A stretch of 64,000 bases of DNA from Selaginella moellendorffii (GCF_000143415.4 NW_003314294.1:1701586-1765585), one strand, 5' to 3'; counted from the stretch's first letter, positions 1 through 11,764 are shown. The notes: generated by a model from the letters alone, not told the origin. Made by a program: numbers and translations.

Positions 1-897
1 ATGGTGCTAGTGGCTAAAGAGACTGGGTGTGCAGTTTTTGCACTAGAGAAGGAGAGTGCATTTGAAGGTGTTTTTGGGACATTGCATAACAGGTGATAAT
101 AAAGTATAAATTTTTCCTTATAGTAATTCCATCATGGTTGTGTATATTAGGTGGATCGATGATGTGGGCTATAATTTGCCACGTTATGCAGAAGCAATGG
201 CACAAGCTCATATACAACAAGAGCCCACAGTTAGAGAGCATAATACCATACGAATTCCTCCTTTTGTGGATGTGGATGCTGAGGAAGACTAAGTTTAGTT
301 TTCTTTTTAGTCAAATTTTTTAGTGGTAATATAGAGTTTCTTCTTTGACTTATGATATTTATTTTCTTATTAGATTTATATTATTTAGCGTTTTCTTGAA
401 CTGAAAATATGTCTTAAGTTTTGAATAGAATTGTTGGTTCGTCCCGAACCAATCATTTCAACATCAACTTTTGTATTTGGTGGACTATATTGACTTTCAT
501 TGACTTTCATTGCCTTGAGCTCAGCTCAAAAACTACCCAGCCCCGCTGTGGTTTGTTGCTGCTATCTATGGAGTTCCTCGGCTACCAAAATCCTGTTAAC
601 TGATGAGGCTGGAGCCTTGCCTTTGCTTAACAAAGGGGCTGCGTCAATATCTTGTTGCTCCAACTACTCCTGGTATGTCTTTGGACCACGAAACAATGTG
701 GAATTGTCAATGAAGGGACGTTGCTAGACATGTTGAGAAGGTGGAGGCCAAAGCTCTGGGTGAAGCTTGAAGCAACATTGTGTGCTGTGTGTGTTCATCT
801 CACAATGAATGCACCAACAAGAGCGTTCCCAAGCTGCAATAGCCTCTTTCCTGGACTCCACCAGCTTCTGGAGCATCTTGTCATGGTGTGACTATTA

Positions 898-1307
898 CTA
901 AATAATGATCTCCTTCAGCTGCCGCATCTCATTAGCAAAGTTCTCGATAGCCAGAGGTGTATGTTCAATAGCAATAGACTTTGGTGTGAACAGGCGAATA
1001 GTCCTACAAGGTGACTCTGATGGGGTGATGGCTTGGTAGAAATCAACTCTAGCAATCCCTAGGTTGACAAGAAGCTCTCTTTCCAGCTTCGTGGCAAATA
1101 AAAACGCCTCACGGCAAGACCCAAATGTCTTTTTAAGAAATTTCTGCTGAAAGTTCCCGTGCAGATCTGCTGTGAATGCTGTGATCCCTTGCTGCTCATC
1201 TTGGACCACTCTACAATCCCAACACTACTTTCAGTATGCTTGAAACCGGGTGATGTAGTCAAGAATAGACTCATGAACACCCTACCAGAACAAAAAGTGG
1301 TCGACAA
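898..1307 (-). pseudogene. Ty3/gypsy gag fragment (degenerate)
   Basis: Two overlapping minus-strand reading frames carry pieces of a retrotransposon Gag, including a stretch around KTFGSCREAFLFATKLE. The same DNA recurs on the plus strand at 56,030-56,158, where it forms the left flank of element copy C. The two frames here imply at least one frameshift, and no complete gag is present. DNA upstream on the minus strand (2.5-4.3 kb) looks like LTR/leader sequence of the same family. Assignment to Ty3/gypsy rests on its association with that leader at both loci and on general Gag-like character. It is useful mainly as a paralogous empty site for the insertion of copy C, which corresponds to the junction at 1,004/1,005. 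Confidence 0.55.
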
Positions 1308-1930
1308 GTAGTTAGAAATATCTTAATCAATGTGGTTAGCTGAAAGTATAAACTCAACTATGTCATGCTTAAAATGATACGACAAGATTCTACCTACAAA
1401 ACTCTACTAGGCAAACTTTGGCTAAAAACTATTTGTACAAACCAAGACTGGAAAAATGGTTTTTTGTGTATAGAGCATGGCAACTAAAAAAGTTCTATAC
1501 CTATTACTTCCACTATATAGTTGGAAAGGAAAGATTAACCCCTCAAAGCTCAATCTTATAATTGGGAGGAAGGCTTAGATGATTTTCAAGAACAATAAAT
1601 CTTAAAAGCTTTCCCTAAAATTGAGCCAGTTTCAAAAGTTAATCTTTATATAATACTCAAAGAAGTACGTAGGTAAGAAGCCCCTAAACCAAAGATCGGT
1701 ACGACTATAAGATATTTCTCCCTAATGAAGAATCCTGCATATAAAATTGATCAATGGAGAAACTATATTTTACATATTTCTTATGATCAATCACTTAAAC
1801 AAATTAATTTAGCAGATAAGAATAATGCATACTGTCTGTGGAGGGGAACTCTACCAATACTAATACAAGTGTAAGGAACCAACTCCCCAAGGTGTTGAAG
1901 ACTAAAGGATCCCCAAAAGCACGACCAAAA
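1308..1930. other. AT-rich stretch without recognisable genes
   Basis: No reading frame with a recognisable product and no repeat shared with the rest of the window was noticed. It is probably decayed retrotransposon DNA between the gag piece and the minisatellite. Confidence 0.4.
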
Positions 1931-1935
1931 TGATA

Positions 1936-2296
1936 AAGAGTTCATCGGATGAGATTGAGACCGGGATCGAGTCCGAAACTGACTCTAAGACCGAGTTCGA
2001 GACCGAATCCGAGATTGAGTCTGCGACCAACTCCGAGACTAAGTTCGAGATCAAGTCCGAGACCGAGTTCAAGACCGAGTTCAAGACCAAGTCCAAGACC
2101 GAGTTCGAGACTGAGTTTGAGATCCAAGATTGGGTCCGAGACCAAGTCTGAGATCGAGTCCGAGACAGAGTCTAAGGTTAGGTCCGAGAACGAGTTCAAG
2201 GTTAAGTCCGAGGTCGAGTCCGAGATCGAGTCCGAGGTCAAGTCCAAGATTGAGTCCAAGGTTGAGTTTGAGATCAAGTCCAAGATCGAGTCCAAA
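1936..2296. repeat. Minisatellite with a 12-bp imperfect unit (GAGTYCGAGAYC type)
   Basis: About 360 bp consist of degenerate copies of a 6/12-bp motif such as GAGTCCGAGATC and GAGTTCGAGACC. Because the unit length is a multiple of three, several frames stay open on both strands and give alternating Glu-Ser/Glu-Thr/Lys peptides or their Ser-Arg-Pro and Leu-Gly shadows. Those frames are by-products of the repeat and are not called as genes. Confidence 0.85.
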
Positions 2297-2313
2297 TACT
2301 AATATAGGTCGTG

Positions 2314-2395
2314 GGGTGAAAGCCCAAAGCGTGTGTCTCCCGGGGGGGGGGGGTGGTGTAAGGGGTTCCAAAAGTATAGTAGGGATAGTGAGGTC
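2314..2395 (+). repeat. Fragment of the LARD-type LTR
   Basis: The segment starting GGGTGAAAGCCCAAAGCGTG, through a long G-run to TATAGTAGGGATAGTG, matches an internal part of the 1,146-bp LTR at 29,645-29,725 and 34,953-35,033. Only about 80 bp are recognisable. It directly abuts the minisatellite. Confidence 0.7.
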
Positions 2396-2813
2396 CAAAA
2401 ATCAGTTATAAAGGAACTCTCTAGTGGTGCTTCTAAACTAACTTGAGGTTGAGTCTGGGGCTGAGGGGCCATGAGTGGGAGTCAACATGGACTCAGGTGA
2501 TGCCGAAGGGGCCACCCAAGAAAGTGCTCAAGAGCAACTCCCACTCTTGGAAGGGTAATCAACTATAGTGCTCCCGGCTCAAGTGGAGTGGTGCCCCACT
2601 TGAGTACCTTGCAGCTCATTGGTCCTCGCCCTTCCTAGGGGCTTGGGCCTTCCCTTTGGGATGGAAGTGGGGGAGTAGGGGTACTTATACCGGGCTGTTA
2701 GGCCACAGTGTTTCCCTCTTGTGTCCCGAAACAAGTGTTGCACCCAAGGCTTGGGATTTAGAGGGTTCCATGATCAAGTGTTGTTATACCAAGGAGGGAA
2801 GGGGATTGGGAGA

Positions 2814-3000
2814 GTGTTGGGGAAAGGAGGGGAGCCTCCCCCACTGCTCGTTCAAACACGAGAAATGCTTCAATGCTTTCTGCAAAATGCCCCCCTTTTC
2901 CCTTGTGGGGCAAGGGTTTTATACAAGGAAGATGGGGAATATTCTGAGGACCAGAATATTTTCTCTCTCTCAATGTCTCAGTGGCCATGCCCTAACATGT
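2814..3000. repeat. LTR/leader-like repeat shared inverted with 54,150-54,330
   Basis: The stretch with TTCAAACACGAGAAATGCTT, a CCCCCCTTTTCCC run, GGGGCAAGGGTTTTATACA and a TC-rich end recurs as its reverse complement at 54,150-54,330. Both lie upstream (in gag orientation) of the same gag remnant, so I infer LTR or leader sequence of one gypsy family. TTTTATACA could be a TATA-like element, but this is not established. Confidence 0.55.
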
Positions 3001-3544
3001 GACCACGGTGGATCGCGCTAGCTCCAGACGTGTGAAAACCCTCCGAAGAGTGTAGAGTGTACCTCTGCTACTGATGCCAAGTGCTAATAGCTGCGTGAAA
3101 TAGTAGAAACTTTAGAAAACAAAGTGGAAAACAAAGGAAAGAGGTAGGTGTGAAGTTTGGAGATAGGGAGGAAAACCCGGTGGGAAACCCTGTAGTAAAA
3201 CTAGACCTTGAAGTTGAAGAAAAGTGTAGAAAAAGTGTGAAAAAGTGTGAAAAGAAGAGGAAAATAGAGGAAAAAGAGTGAGCACCCAAAGAACTTAACC
3301 CGTATCTGGATTTCGGCTCAGGAAAGTGTAATATGCAAATATAGCCTCTTGATGACTTCTGGTATGCTCCATGGATTGGTCGAAATCGAGAAAGAAAGAG
3401 AGGTAGAAGAGGGGATGCGTTGCCCAAGCGTGGTAAGTGTGGAAATGATGAAAGATGGAGTGATATGGTGGAGCACTGAGGTGGTGGTGGCACTCTGAAA
3501 AGGTGGCCATTGATAATTGTTGGCATGTAGAGCAAGCGCTGACC

Positions 3545-3640
3545 ACTCGGAGTAGCCGGTAAGCGGTACCAGTAACTAGTAACCAGTAACTGGGGACCTG
3601 TAACCTGTAACCGGTAACCACCTGCTCCTACGCCTGCTCC
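3545..3640. repeat. GTAACC/GTAACT minisatellite-like tract
   Basis: Repeated GTAACTAGTAACCAGTAACT-type units form a short imperfect tandem. A diverged copy occurs in the opposite orientation at about 55,115-55,200. The order of this tract and the 2.8-kb repeat differs between the two loci, so the region has been rearranged. Confidence 0.6.
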
Positions 3641-4390
3641 AGCACCGATATGGTGGAGTGATATGGTGGAGCGCTGAGATGGGGTGGCACTCTGAGAAGG
3701 TGGCCAGTCTGATGTGTCGGACTGAAGAAGTCAGCAGCTGAAAAGGATGTCGTAGTCACTAGGTTGCCGGTAAAGGGAGGTGGCATGTGTCCACTGAGTG
3801 TTGGAGCAAAAGAAAGTGGCTTCTGCTTCTGTGGCCTCGCCTAAAGATCCACCTAGGTGCATTCAGTGAACAGGTTCACCTGGTTGGAAGAAAGTCGCTC
3901 CAAATAGCTAGTGCGTTGTCAGCAAATGGTTGTAAGGATATCTCGGAAATGGCATGTCCAAATGAGGTGGTGTCATTTGCTGCTGGTGCACGTATGTGTG
4001 TCCGTGGTATGGTTTAAATATGACCTCAAATGGAGATGTGAATGATGGTGAAAGAATGAAAGATGCAAGACGGGCATCTAGAGATAAGTGCGGGCAACGC
4101 TGCTGGAAGTGATTGGTGATGGAACTATGAGTGTAGGTGATATGGAATGAGTGAGGGGAATGTGTGGGGTGTAGTAATGGTAAGGGAAGGGCCAAAGAAC
4201 CTGGAATATAGACCGAGTCAAGCAAGGAACCTCCATACAAATGGCAATGCAGCCAAAGTGCGAAATCCAAGGCATGGGCCATGGTCCAATGGAGAAATAC
4301 CCTTTGAAAGTAAGAAAAGTAGCCATGAAAGTAAAGTGAAAGAAAGGAAGAAAAAGAAAAAGGAAAAGAAGAGAAGAGGAACACCTCACC
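3641..4390. other. 3' untranslated/LTR-like region of the minus-strand gypsy element
   Basis: This lies just downstream (minus strand) of the integrase terminus. It contains A-rich purine tracts (4,318-4,380, rich in AAAGAAAGGAAG) and partial local repeats (GATATGGTGGAG at 3,460 and 3,650), but no gene. An LTR is expected here by position, but I could not define its ends. Confidence 0.35.
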
Positions 4391-5611
4391 GGATAAAACG
4401 TTTGAGATGAGAGTGGTTGTGAGCGCGTGGGAGCTCACGTCCATCAGCATCAACTAGCACATATGCTCCACCTCTAATGTGTTGCTGGACAAAGTAGGGG
4501 CCGGTCCAGCGAGGGGAGAACTTCGAAGGTGGCGTAAACTCCTTGAGTAGAACGAGATCGCCATCCTCGAATGGTTTGGCAGACCACTAGTGATCGATGA
4601 ATGACTTGATCTTCTGCTTGCCTCAAAGGAGATGTTCAGTCGTGGATTGTCGCTGTTCTTCCAAGGCAAGAACCTCCAAGTCACACGCATGAAACTTGTC
4701 CTCATCGCTAAGCTGCATCGCTGCTGCATATCGAAGTGAAAGTGAGAGTGATGGCACCTAGATCTCCACTGGAAGCACGACCTCTGTTCCATAGACAAGG
4801 GAGAATGGGGTCATAGAGATAGATGTCTTGAAGGATGTCCAAAAGGCCCACAACGCCGTAACCAAGTGTTCATGCCAACGCCTTAGGTGATCCTCCACAA
4901 GCTTTGAGATGACTGTCTTCAATATCTTATTGCTAGACTCCGCTTGGCCATTGCACTTAGGATAATAGTTGCTGCTATTCACGTGCTTGACCTGCAGCTG
5001 CTAGAGAAGATGCTGCATCACCTGTCCAAGGAAGCCGCAGCCATGATTGGAAACCAAAATAGCAGGAACTCTGAATCGGCAAATGATGTACTCGTAGACA
5101 AACTTTCCTGTAGACTGTTGATCTACCTATCACAGAGGGGTGGCCTCAACCCATTTTGTGAAATAGTCCGTCGCCATGATGATGTATTGCTGTCCTTTTG
5201 AGCTCGGTGGGTTGATCGGGCCAACAAAGTCAAGTCCCCACTGGAAAAAGGGACCTGGAGAAGTGATGAGTTGGAAAGGAAGACGTGGAACATGGCTCTG
5301 TGGGTTGAACTGTTGGCACTGCTCACATGCCTTTGCATAGGTCAGGCTGTCCAGGTGAATCTGAGGCCAAAAGTAGCCATGGCGCAAAAGGAGCTGTGCT
5401 ATGACCCGTTCCAAGAAATGCTCCACACAAGAGTAGAAAGCGCAAAGGGCTCAGGGACCTTGTGTTCCCCCACACACCGCAACAAAACATCCTGAGAAGT
5501 CCTCATGTAAAGGTGTCTGTCGAGAAGGCAAAACTCTCGTGCTTGGATCTCTAATGCCTTTTGTTGCACGGGTGAGGAATGTGCTGGGAACTGACCTGAA
5601 TCCAGGTACAC
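4390..5611 (-). pseudogene. Ty3/gypsy integrase (gypsy-1), broken
   Basis: Read on the minus strand, 5,611-5,399 and 5,426-5,130 give an HHCC zinc-binding region (C-E-Q-C spacing) and the start of the integrase core, with WGLDFVGPI and ATDYFTKWVEA. At 4,982-4,758 is the distal core, NGQAESSNKILK to TPFSLVYGTEVVLP, holding the catalytic Glu of the DDE triad. At 4,560-4,390 the frame FSPRWTGPYFV is the GPY/F module that ends many Ty3/gypsy integrases. Several frame changes and stops separate these blocks, so no active enzyme is possible. No chromodomain was seen after GPY/F. It follows RT and RNase H on the same strand, in the usual Ty3 order. Confidence 0.85.
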
Positions 5612-7022
5612 TGCAATGTCCTATAATGCTGCTGGGACCACAAAGGAAGTATCTTCAGCAACCAGGAACTCACTTGGATCCATCACACGCTTCCGCCGCA
5701 TGTAAAAAGTTGGCTGGAACTCTTGGATGGTCACAATCCAAGATAAAGTATGAGGACTATGAACCAGTCACTATAAAAGAAAGGTTAGCACATTAAAATA
5801 GACGTGAAATGAATATGGGCTCCAGCAAGAAAGTGACAAAATCGCTCCAAGATGTAAATAATAGCCACTGCTTCTTTTTCCACATCCATGTACTTCTTTT
5901 CAGTCTCCTTGAACGAATGTGAGGCATAGTATGTTGCATGTGGTGGCTTGCCAAGCTGTGAACATTGGCAAAGGCATACTCCAAAAGCCTTTGTGCCCGT
6001 TGTGATGTAAATGTCAAAAGGAAGTTGTTGTTCTTGTGGTTGGAGTACCGGGGCTGTGTCGAGTGACTGCTTCAGTGATTCAAAGGCTTGTTGCTGAGAC
6101 TCACCCCAAACAAATGGAATGTTGTGTTGTAGCAGAGCTATCAGAGGCCATGAACGTGTAGCATAATTGTGGAGGAAACAGCAAAAGAAACCCGTTTGCC
6201 CGAGGAAGCTGCGAAGCTGGTTGGTGGGTTCCGATCCAGAATCTCTTGAGCCTTGGCTACCTGGGGCTTGATCCCATCCTGCAAGACATCAAAGCCTAGT
6301 AACCAGCCTTCAATCACCCCAAATTTACACTTTGCCAGGTTCAATGAGAACCTGTGTTGTCGGCAATGAGTGAAGATCTGTTCCAAGTGCACAAGGTGAT
6401 CCTCAAAGGAGTCAGAGCTCATACACAGATCATCCATATACACCCTGAAGGCACCACCAATGAAGTCGTGAAAGGCGTGGGTCATAAAGCGCTGAAAAGT
6501 AGCTCCAACGTTACACAAGCCAAATGGGAGGACATTGAAAGCAAAGGCGCCCCAAGGTGTCCGGAAGGCCATAAGATCTCAATGATCTGGATGAATGAAG
6601 ATCTAGTTGTACCCTGAAAAGCCATCCATGAAAGAGTAGTACCGGTGTCTATAGATCTCATCCACAATCGCATCGATAAATAGAGTCGGAAAGTGATCTT
6701 TCGCATTTGCCTTGTTCAAGTCTCAAAAGTCAACACAGAGGCGGAGTTTTCCATTTGCCTTGTGTGCAGAGATGAAATTTTCCACCAACTCTGAGCTCTC
6801 CAAAGGGTAAATAAAGCCGGCTGCCAGAAGTCACTCGATCTCCAACTTCATCTCGGAGTGAGCTGCCGGGCTGAAACGCCGCATCTTTTGACGGACTGGT
6901 TTGGGTAACTCTAAAAGCACAATGACGCGTACCCCAATGTGCATGATCATGTCCATGGGAACTCCTAGAAGCTGGCTGTAGTCCCAAGTGAACACATCCT
7001 TGAAACAGTGAAGGAAATCCAA
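5611..7022 (-). pseudogene. Ty3/gypsy reverse transcriptase and RNase H (gypsy-1), broken
   Basis: The minus strand from 7,022 to 6,831 encodes the RT N-terminal region (FTWDYSQLLGVPMDM). The block 6,572-6,141 contains WGAFAFNVLPFGLCN, then the YMDDL catalytic box (bases 6,426-6,440) and the FLGF-like region; one catalytic Asp pair is visible. RNase H sequence continues, badly degraded, to about 5,790 (KKQWLLFTSWSDFV). Frames change several times, so this is a pseudogene. In Ty3/gypsy elements this polyprotein is cut from Gag-Pol and copies the RNA genome into DNA. Confidence 0.85.
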
Positions 7023-7360
7023 GAGCTTTGCTGCATTCGTTGAAGCAAGTGATGTGGCAATAAAGACCAGGTCCTTGTCACCACCTAGGAAAATGGGATG
7101 AACCCTAGAGTTTGGTGAAACCTTGGGCTCAAGGGTTCATCTATCTTGGATTCCTCCCCTACCTTAGAAACTAAATAGCAGGGAGTGCCTTTTGCCTCTC
7201 GCATCATGGTGATTGCTTGATGTGATAATTTGTTTGCCCAAAAGTTTTCTTCACGAGGGACACTTTGAAAAGTCACCTAAGAGAACTCATCCATCAGGTT
7301 GACTGCCCGCTGCCAGAGCTCTTTCAGGTTCTCTTTGCGGACTTGGTATTCTCCAGTAAG

Positions 7361-7657
7361 TTAGCGTATGATGAGTTGCACATCTCCAATGAAAGTGACT
7401 TGCCAAAACTTGAGAATTGTGGCCAACTTCATGGCACTGATAGCTGCCAAGTACTCTGCTTCATTAGCTGATGTTGCTGGCAAAGTGATAGAGAGGTCAG
7501 CTACTTTGTTCTCTGTAGAATCAATCATGCCGGCAACTTTGTTTATGGGGCAGAAAGCACTGTCAAAATAAGCTGTAATCATAGGAGTGTCCTCTTCTTC
7601 AAATAAAGATGCTGGGGACACCACATCTGGCAAGATCATCTCTGGCAAGTCAGGCAA
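7361..7657 (-). pseudogene. Additional RNase H-like domain located before the RT
   Basis: The 98-codon minus-strand frame shows the pattern of a cellular or archaeal-type RNase H: YFDSA (first Asp), TSANEAEYLAAISAM (catalytic Glu with the typical NEAEY box) and GDVQLIIR (third Asp). It sits between the protease remnant (8.4-8.7 kb) and the RT (7.0 kb), that is, upstream of the normal RT-RNase H pair. Some plant Ty3/gypsy (Tat-clade) elements acquired a second RNase H, but between the native RNase H and the integrase, so this position is unusual. The frame has no internal stop over the domain. Confidence 0.6.
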
Positions 7658-7699
7658 AAACGTTGTTGTTAGATCCGGAGTCTTTATCTGTTGTTCTCT

Positions 7700-8428
7700 T
7701 TGCTTCTAATGCTTTGAGTGCTCGATGTCCAATGCAAAGATTGTAGCTAAGTACTTTGCAAGTGAAGAAAGATCCTCCACTGAAGTCTAATCCAAGTCTG
7801 GTGCTGAAGTTTCAGTGTAATACACTTGGACCTGTACCAGGAGCTCCACAGTAGGAAATTCTAAACTCAAAGAGCTATAACTCACATGCAGGATGTCCGA
7901 TTGGCTTGATTCTTTTTGCCGGTTCTGTTTCTGGATGTCATCCTCCATCTCCAAGAAATAGCATGACAAAATACACTCGGAGTCGTCAGCTACCGCAATT
8001 TTAGTAGGAAGATGTTGGCTGTGTGACACCTCAAATAGTTGCTGAGAAGGATTGAGTTTGGCTGTGTCCTATGAAAGATGAACCTGGTCTGGAGTGATTA
8101 TGTCATCAAGCTCCATAAGAGAGAGCTGGTCCCATGCAAGGAACGAATCGAGAAGCCCTTCCTCTATCAAGAAACACTCCAGAAAGTTGGATGTAGCAGC
8201 CTGTACTCTATAAGCCCCACCATCAGATAAAGAGGGCCTGTCTAGAGGCTTGGCCTTACTCTCAAATAAAGAGAGTGAAGTTAAGAGATGTCTCCGGCTA
8301 TCTGACTCACCTCCAACCATGTCAATCGCACTGCATGAGAAAGCACCCGTCATATAGATGGTCGACTCCACCGCCAACTCAGGGAAAACCTCTATGAGCT
8401 CAGGAAGAAAGTATGGTGTGGAGACCAT
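7700..8428 (-). pseudogene. Unassigned pol spacer of gypsy-1
   Basis: Frames at 8,428-8,069 and 8,029-7,787 are open but match no domain I recognise. They lie between protease and the extra RNase H of the same element and are probably linker sequence of its polyprotein. Confidence 0.35.
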
Positions 8429-8443
8429 CTTATTCTGAGCTTG

Positions 8444-8656
8444 CTAGGCTTGCTGAGAAAGAGCTTTGCCATGGTTGTTGAGAAAGGTGGTGCTGTGGGT
8501 TCCATTGCTAATTTCCATCTTGCCTTGTGCGCTGTCAATGGTGCAATGGGCTGTGACTTGCCATGAATGGCCAAGGATGATAGAGTCCTTCAAAGAGGAC
8601 ATTCCAAGACATTGGTAGACTACAATCATGAGTAGTGAAGCTGAGTGGAAGGCCAT
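8444..8656 (-). pseudogene. Aspartic protease C-terminal remnant of gypsy-1
   Basis: The minus-strand frame contains DSIILGHSWQ, resembling the ILGRPWL box that closes retroviral-type proteases, followed by HCTIDSAQGKMEI, which resembles the strand after it. The catalytic D-T/S-G is not seen, so the 5' part of the element is missing or has been replaced. A plus-strand element begins only about 200 bp away. Confidence 0.5.
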
Positions 8657-8857
8657 ACTTTAGCCACAGTATAGCAGCCCGTGTATGCATAGCCAAACAA
8701 AACAAAAAGAATAGGCATAAAAAGTTGTGGAAGATTTTCTTAGAAGAGAAAAAATTTAAAAACAAAAAACATATAGAGAAACATGATTTAAAATGCGTCA
8801 GGAAAAGATCTAACATCTTCTTCCATTGTTACACCAGTAAAGCCTCTACAAGCAGAA

Positions 8858-9760
8858 GTGGAAGACGAGTGGAGTCCGTTTCAAAGCTCTCCAATATCTG
8901 TGAGACAATCAGAACCACCAATTTTACAGCAACAAGTACAGCTGCAACAGATTCAAATGGCACAGCCAGTAGCACTTGTTGTAACAATCCGGATGAAATA
9001 TCCATCATACACCACGTTCAGTGATCCTGATGAGCACATTACAACTTTCAAAAATGTCAGCACAACAAATAATGAGCAGAATCTAAAGCAAGGGTTTTTC
9101 CCTGCAACATTAAAAGATGTAACTGCAGAATGGTATGCAGCAGCAACAGTTTTTGCAGATTGGGACACCTTGAAGAAATTATTTTAATGCATTTTGACAT
9201 GTAGGATTTCATCAAAGAGTGAGCGAAAAGGTGAGTACAATCACCTTGCATTCTGGAGAAATGATACAGAATTATGCAATGTGTTTTTGAAGACTTTTAG
9301 CCAAGAAAAAACCAACTCCAACAGCAGATGATCAGGTTTGATATTTTTGGCAAGGCTTACCTGAGAATGCAGCCTTTTATGTGCACTGTAACGAGCCAGC
9401 CAACTTGGATGCAGCCATCAACTTGGCATCTTGATTTGAACAGGCTAGAATACCTGGAAGAATGCAAGGTTCTAATCTCATCATGTAGCCTTTAAATTTG
9501 GAGCAACTAAATTTGAATCTGGCACATGTACTTGGTAATTCCATTGCAATACATACTTTGGTTCTGCCACAGCATCAACCTTACTTCCAGCAATGATTCC
9601 AGTGCAAGTTGCTGCAGTAGTACGGCCTTAAATTGGCTCAGTAACTTTTGAAAACCAGATCAGCAAAGTTAAAGAAGATTTGGTGGAAGCACTTACCAAA
9701 AAAATGAGCGACTTGCAAGTGAATTGGATAAAAGGAGTCCAAAGCATGCTGTAGCCAACA
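8858..9760 (+). pseudogene. Ty3/gypsy gag (gypsy-2), with many stops
   Basis: The first 109 codons (8,858-9,187) are open and show a retrotransposon gag core: YPSYTTFSDPDEHITTFKN, then TLKDVTAEWY, then FADWDTLKKLF. The same region continues past 9,187 only with frame changes and stops (for example tail FHQRVSEKVSTITLHSGE in another frame). Gag builds the virus-like particle. The Gln-rich N-terminus (QQQVQLQQIQ) is typical of low-complexity gag ends. The 5' LTR was not located. The strand is opposite to gypsy-1, in head-to-head arrangement. Confidence 0.8.
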
Positions 9761-9775
9761 CAAGATAGGACAAAT

Positions 9776-10132
9776 GTGTGGTGTGTGAAATGTCAAGCAT
9801 ATAGCCACCATCCAGCTCAATGTCCAGCTCCACAACAATGTCCAAATTGTCAGTTTTGTGGCCAAAACAATCACACTTTTGCAAATTGTTATTACCATCC
9901 ACAGCGAGCAATGTTGCAACAGCCTCTGCCATATACGGAGCAAGTAGGTTCTCAAATTCTGTTCCAGCAGCAGCCGCATCAAGTACCAGTAGTTCCAGCT
10001 TATCAAGTTCAAATGACAACACCTCCACAATTTTGGAATCAAGGAAATTACCAGCAAGAAGCTCCATCACATGAATATGTCGTGCAGCAGTATGTGGTGG
10101 CTCCAAACAATGTTCCAATTTATGTTGTGTAG
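9776..10132 (+). pseudogene. Gag zinc-knuckle segment (two CCHC motifs)
   Basis: The frame includes CVKCQAYSHHPAQC and CQFCGQNNHTFANC, two CX2CX4HX4C knuckles that bind nucleic acid in the nucleocapsid part of Gag. A Gln/Pro-rich tail follows. It is separated from the gag core by stop codons but lies at the expected distance. Confidence 0.85.
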
Positions 10133-10618
10133 CAATAGTTTCAAGACATGGGTCATGGATATGGTCCTTAGTGTTATTGCCATAGAGAGTTCAGACATAT
10201 ACAAGCAGAGTGTCCAAATGCAAAGAAACCAGAAGATTACCAGCCAATCTGTGGGTTGTGTGAGATGTAAGGCCTCCGTACTCAGGATCAATGTCCTCAT
10301 AAGCTGCGGCAGGATCGTGGCAAGCAAGTGGCTAACTCTCGAGCCATTTTTATTCAGCTTGCTGATCGGGACAGAACATGTTATAAGCTGAGAACAAAGA
10401 GCGAAGATACAAGCGTGCCTACTTGGATGGTGCAAACAAGAAGCCAGTGACAACAAGGGCAAGGCAAGGATGTACAAGGGCAAGGCAAGGATCTTTTTGC
10501 AGATCCGAATGAAGATGATCCAGAACGGATTGCTAGGAGGCAACGCCATGAAGAGAGCGGCAAGAAAATTAAGGGTTGGCTCTAAATTTGCCGAGAACAT
10601 AAAGGTAGCAATGAAGCT

Positions 10619-11764
10619 GTGGATCCAGTAGCGGTGCTGGAGAATGCAGGCATGTCGACCCTTGATCAGGTAAGTGAGGTCTTAGAGGAGTATAGGGGAT
10701 CAGGGAAACAGGTGGAGGCAGCTAAGAAGCGCAAGTACAAGTGGGTTCTCAATTTAGAAGCTGTGCTGTATGACATTTTAAGAGACCTTGATAATCAGAG
10801 ACCAAGCATCACGTTCACTCAACTGCTTCAGCTTGCACCTGGCTTGAGGAAAATTGTTTCTACAGCAATGACAGCTCATAAGGAAGTCATGGTTAATTCT
10901 GCTTGGTCAGCAGTAGCAAATGTGTCTTCTCTGGCCATGGATGTGGACATAAAGGGGCAGCATATCCAGAATTGCTCAATTGATGGTGGCAGTAGGGTGA
11001 ATATCATTCCAGATGAGATGGTGCACAAGCTAGGACTAGGATCTTTGGTTCTAGTGAATTTCCATGTGAGGATGGCAGATCAGAGACGGGTGAAGCCATT
11101 GGGAGTGATCACAACTGTGCAGATGGAAGTTGTGGGGCTGATTTTCTTTGCAGACTTTGTGGTGTTAAGGATGAGCTTGGGCGAGCTAACTTACTCGTTG
11201 CTTCTTGGACGACCTTGGATATTGCAAGCTGATGCTATCCATTATTGGAGGAAGGGCTCCATGAAGGTGAGCAATGGTAATGTCAGAAAAAGGGTTCAAG
11301 TGAGCATTAGAGCCCCACTGCCAAGATCCACAAAGCCAAAAGGACTGAAACCAGATGATGATAGCAGTGATACAACTTCAAAAAGTTTGGAGGAAGCAGA
11401 CAGCAACAATGGCTCAAGCAGCTCAAGTTCCAGCAATGAAGAAGATGCTACCATAGTGCAAAAAGAGACAGTGCCTTATGAAGATCTAGTACTTCCACCT
11501 TTTGAACATGACTCTACTAGTGATCATTTAAAGTTCTGGCTGTGGAGAGGAGACGTGGATTGCAACGTGGTTAAAGTCAAAGTTCTAGAGTTGACAAAGA
11601 ATGAGAAGCTGGCACATTATCTGGGGCACTTCCAAGCAGCGGAGGTGGCAGAAAAACCATGGAAAATTCAAGAAGATCCAGCCACTGAAATAGGACAAAA
11701 GGCCAAGCTTGACAAATCTCCAAAGCTTCAGGATTTGAATCTTGGGACGTTGGATGATCCTTGA
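10619..11764 (+). pseudogene. Gypsy-2 protease region (381 codons open)
   Basis: Within this long open stretch are NCSIDGGSRVNIIP (D-G-G-S in place of the usual D-T/S-G-A, as in a recognisable group of plant Ty3-like proteases), FHVRMADQRRVKPLG and SLLLGRPWILQADA, the strand closing the protease fold. A Ser-rich, acidic linker follows (SSSSSSNEEDA). The frame ends at 11,764, and the RT begins just afterwards in a shifted or stop-broken frame. Protease would cleave Gag-Pol. It is intact as a frame, but the element is dead elsewhere. Confidence 0.85.

Noticed and set aside
2130-2411. Arg/Ser/Pro-rich protein on the plus strand
   Set aside because: A by-product of the 12-bp minisatellite, open in several frames at once.
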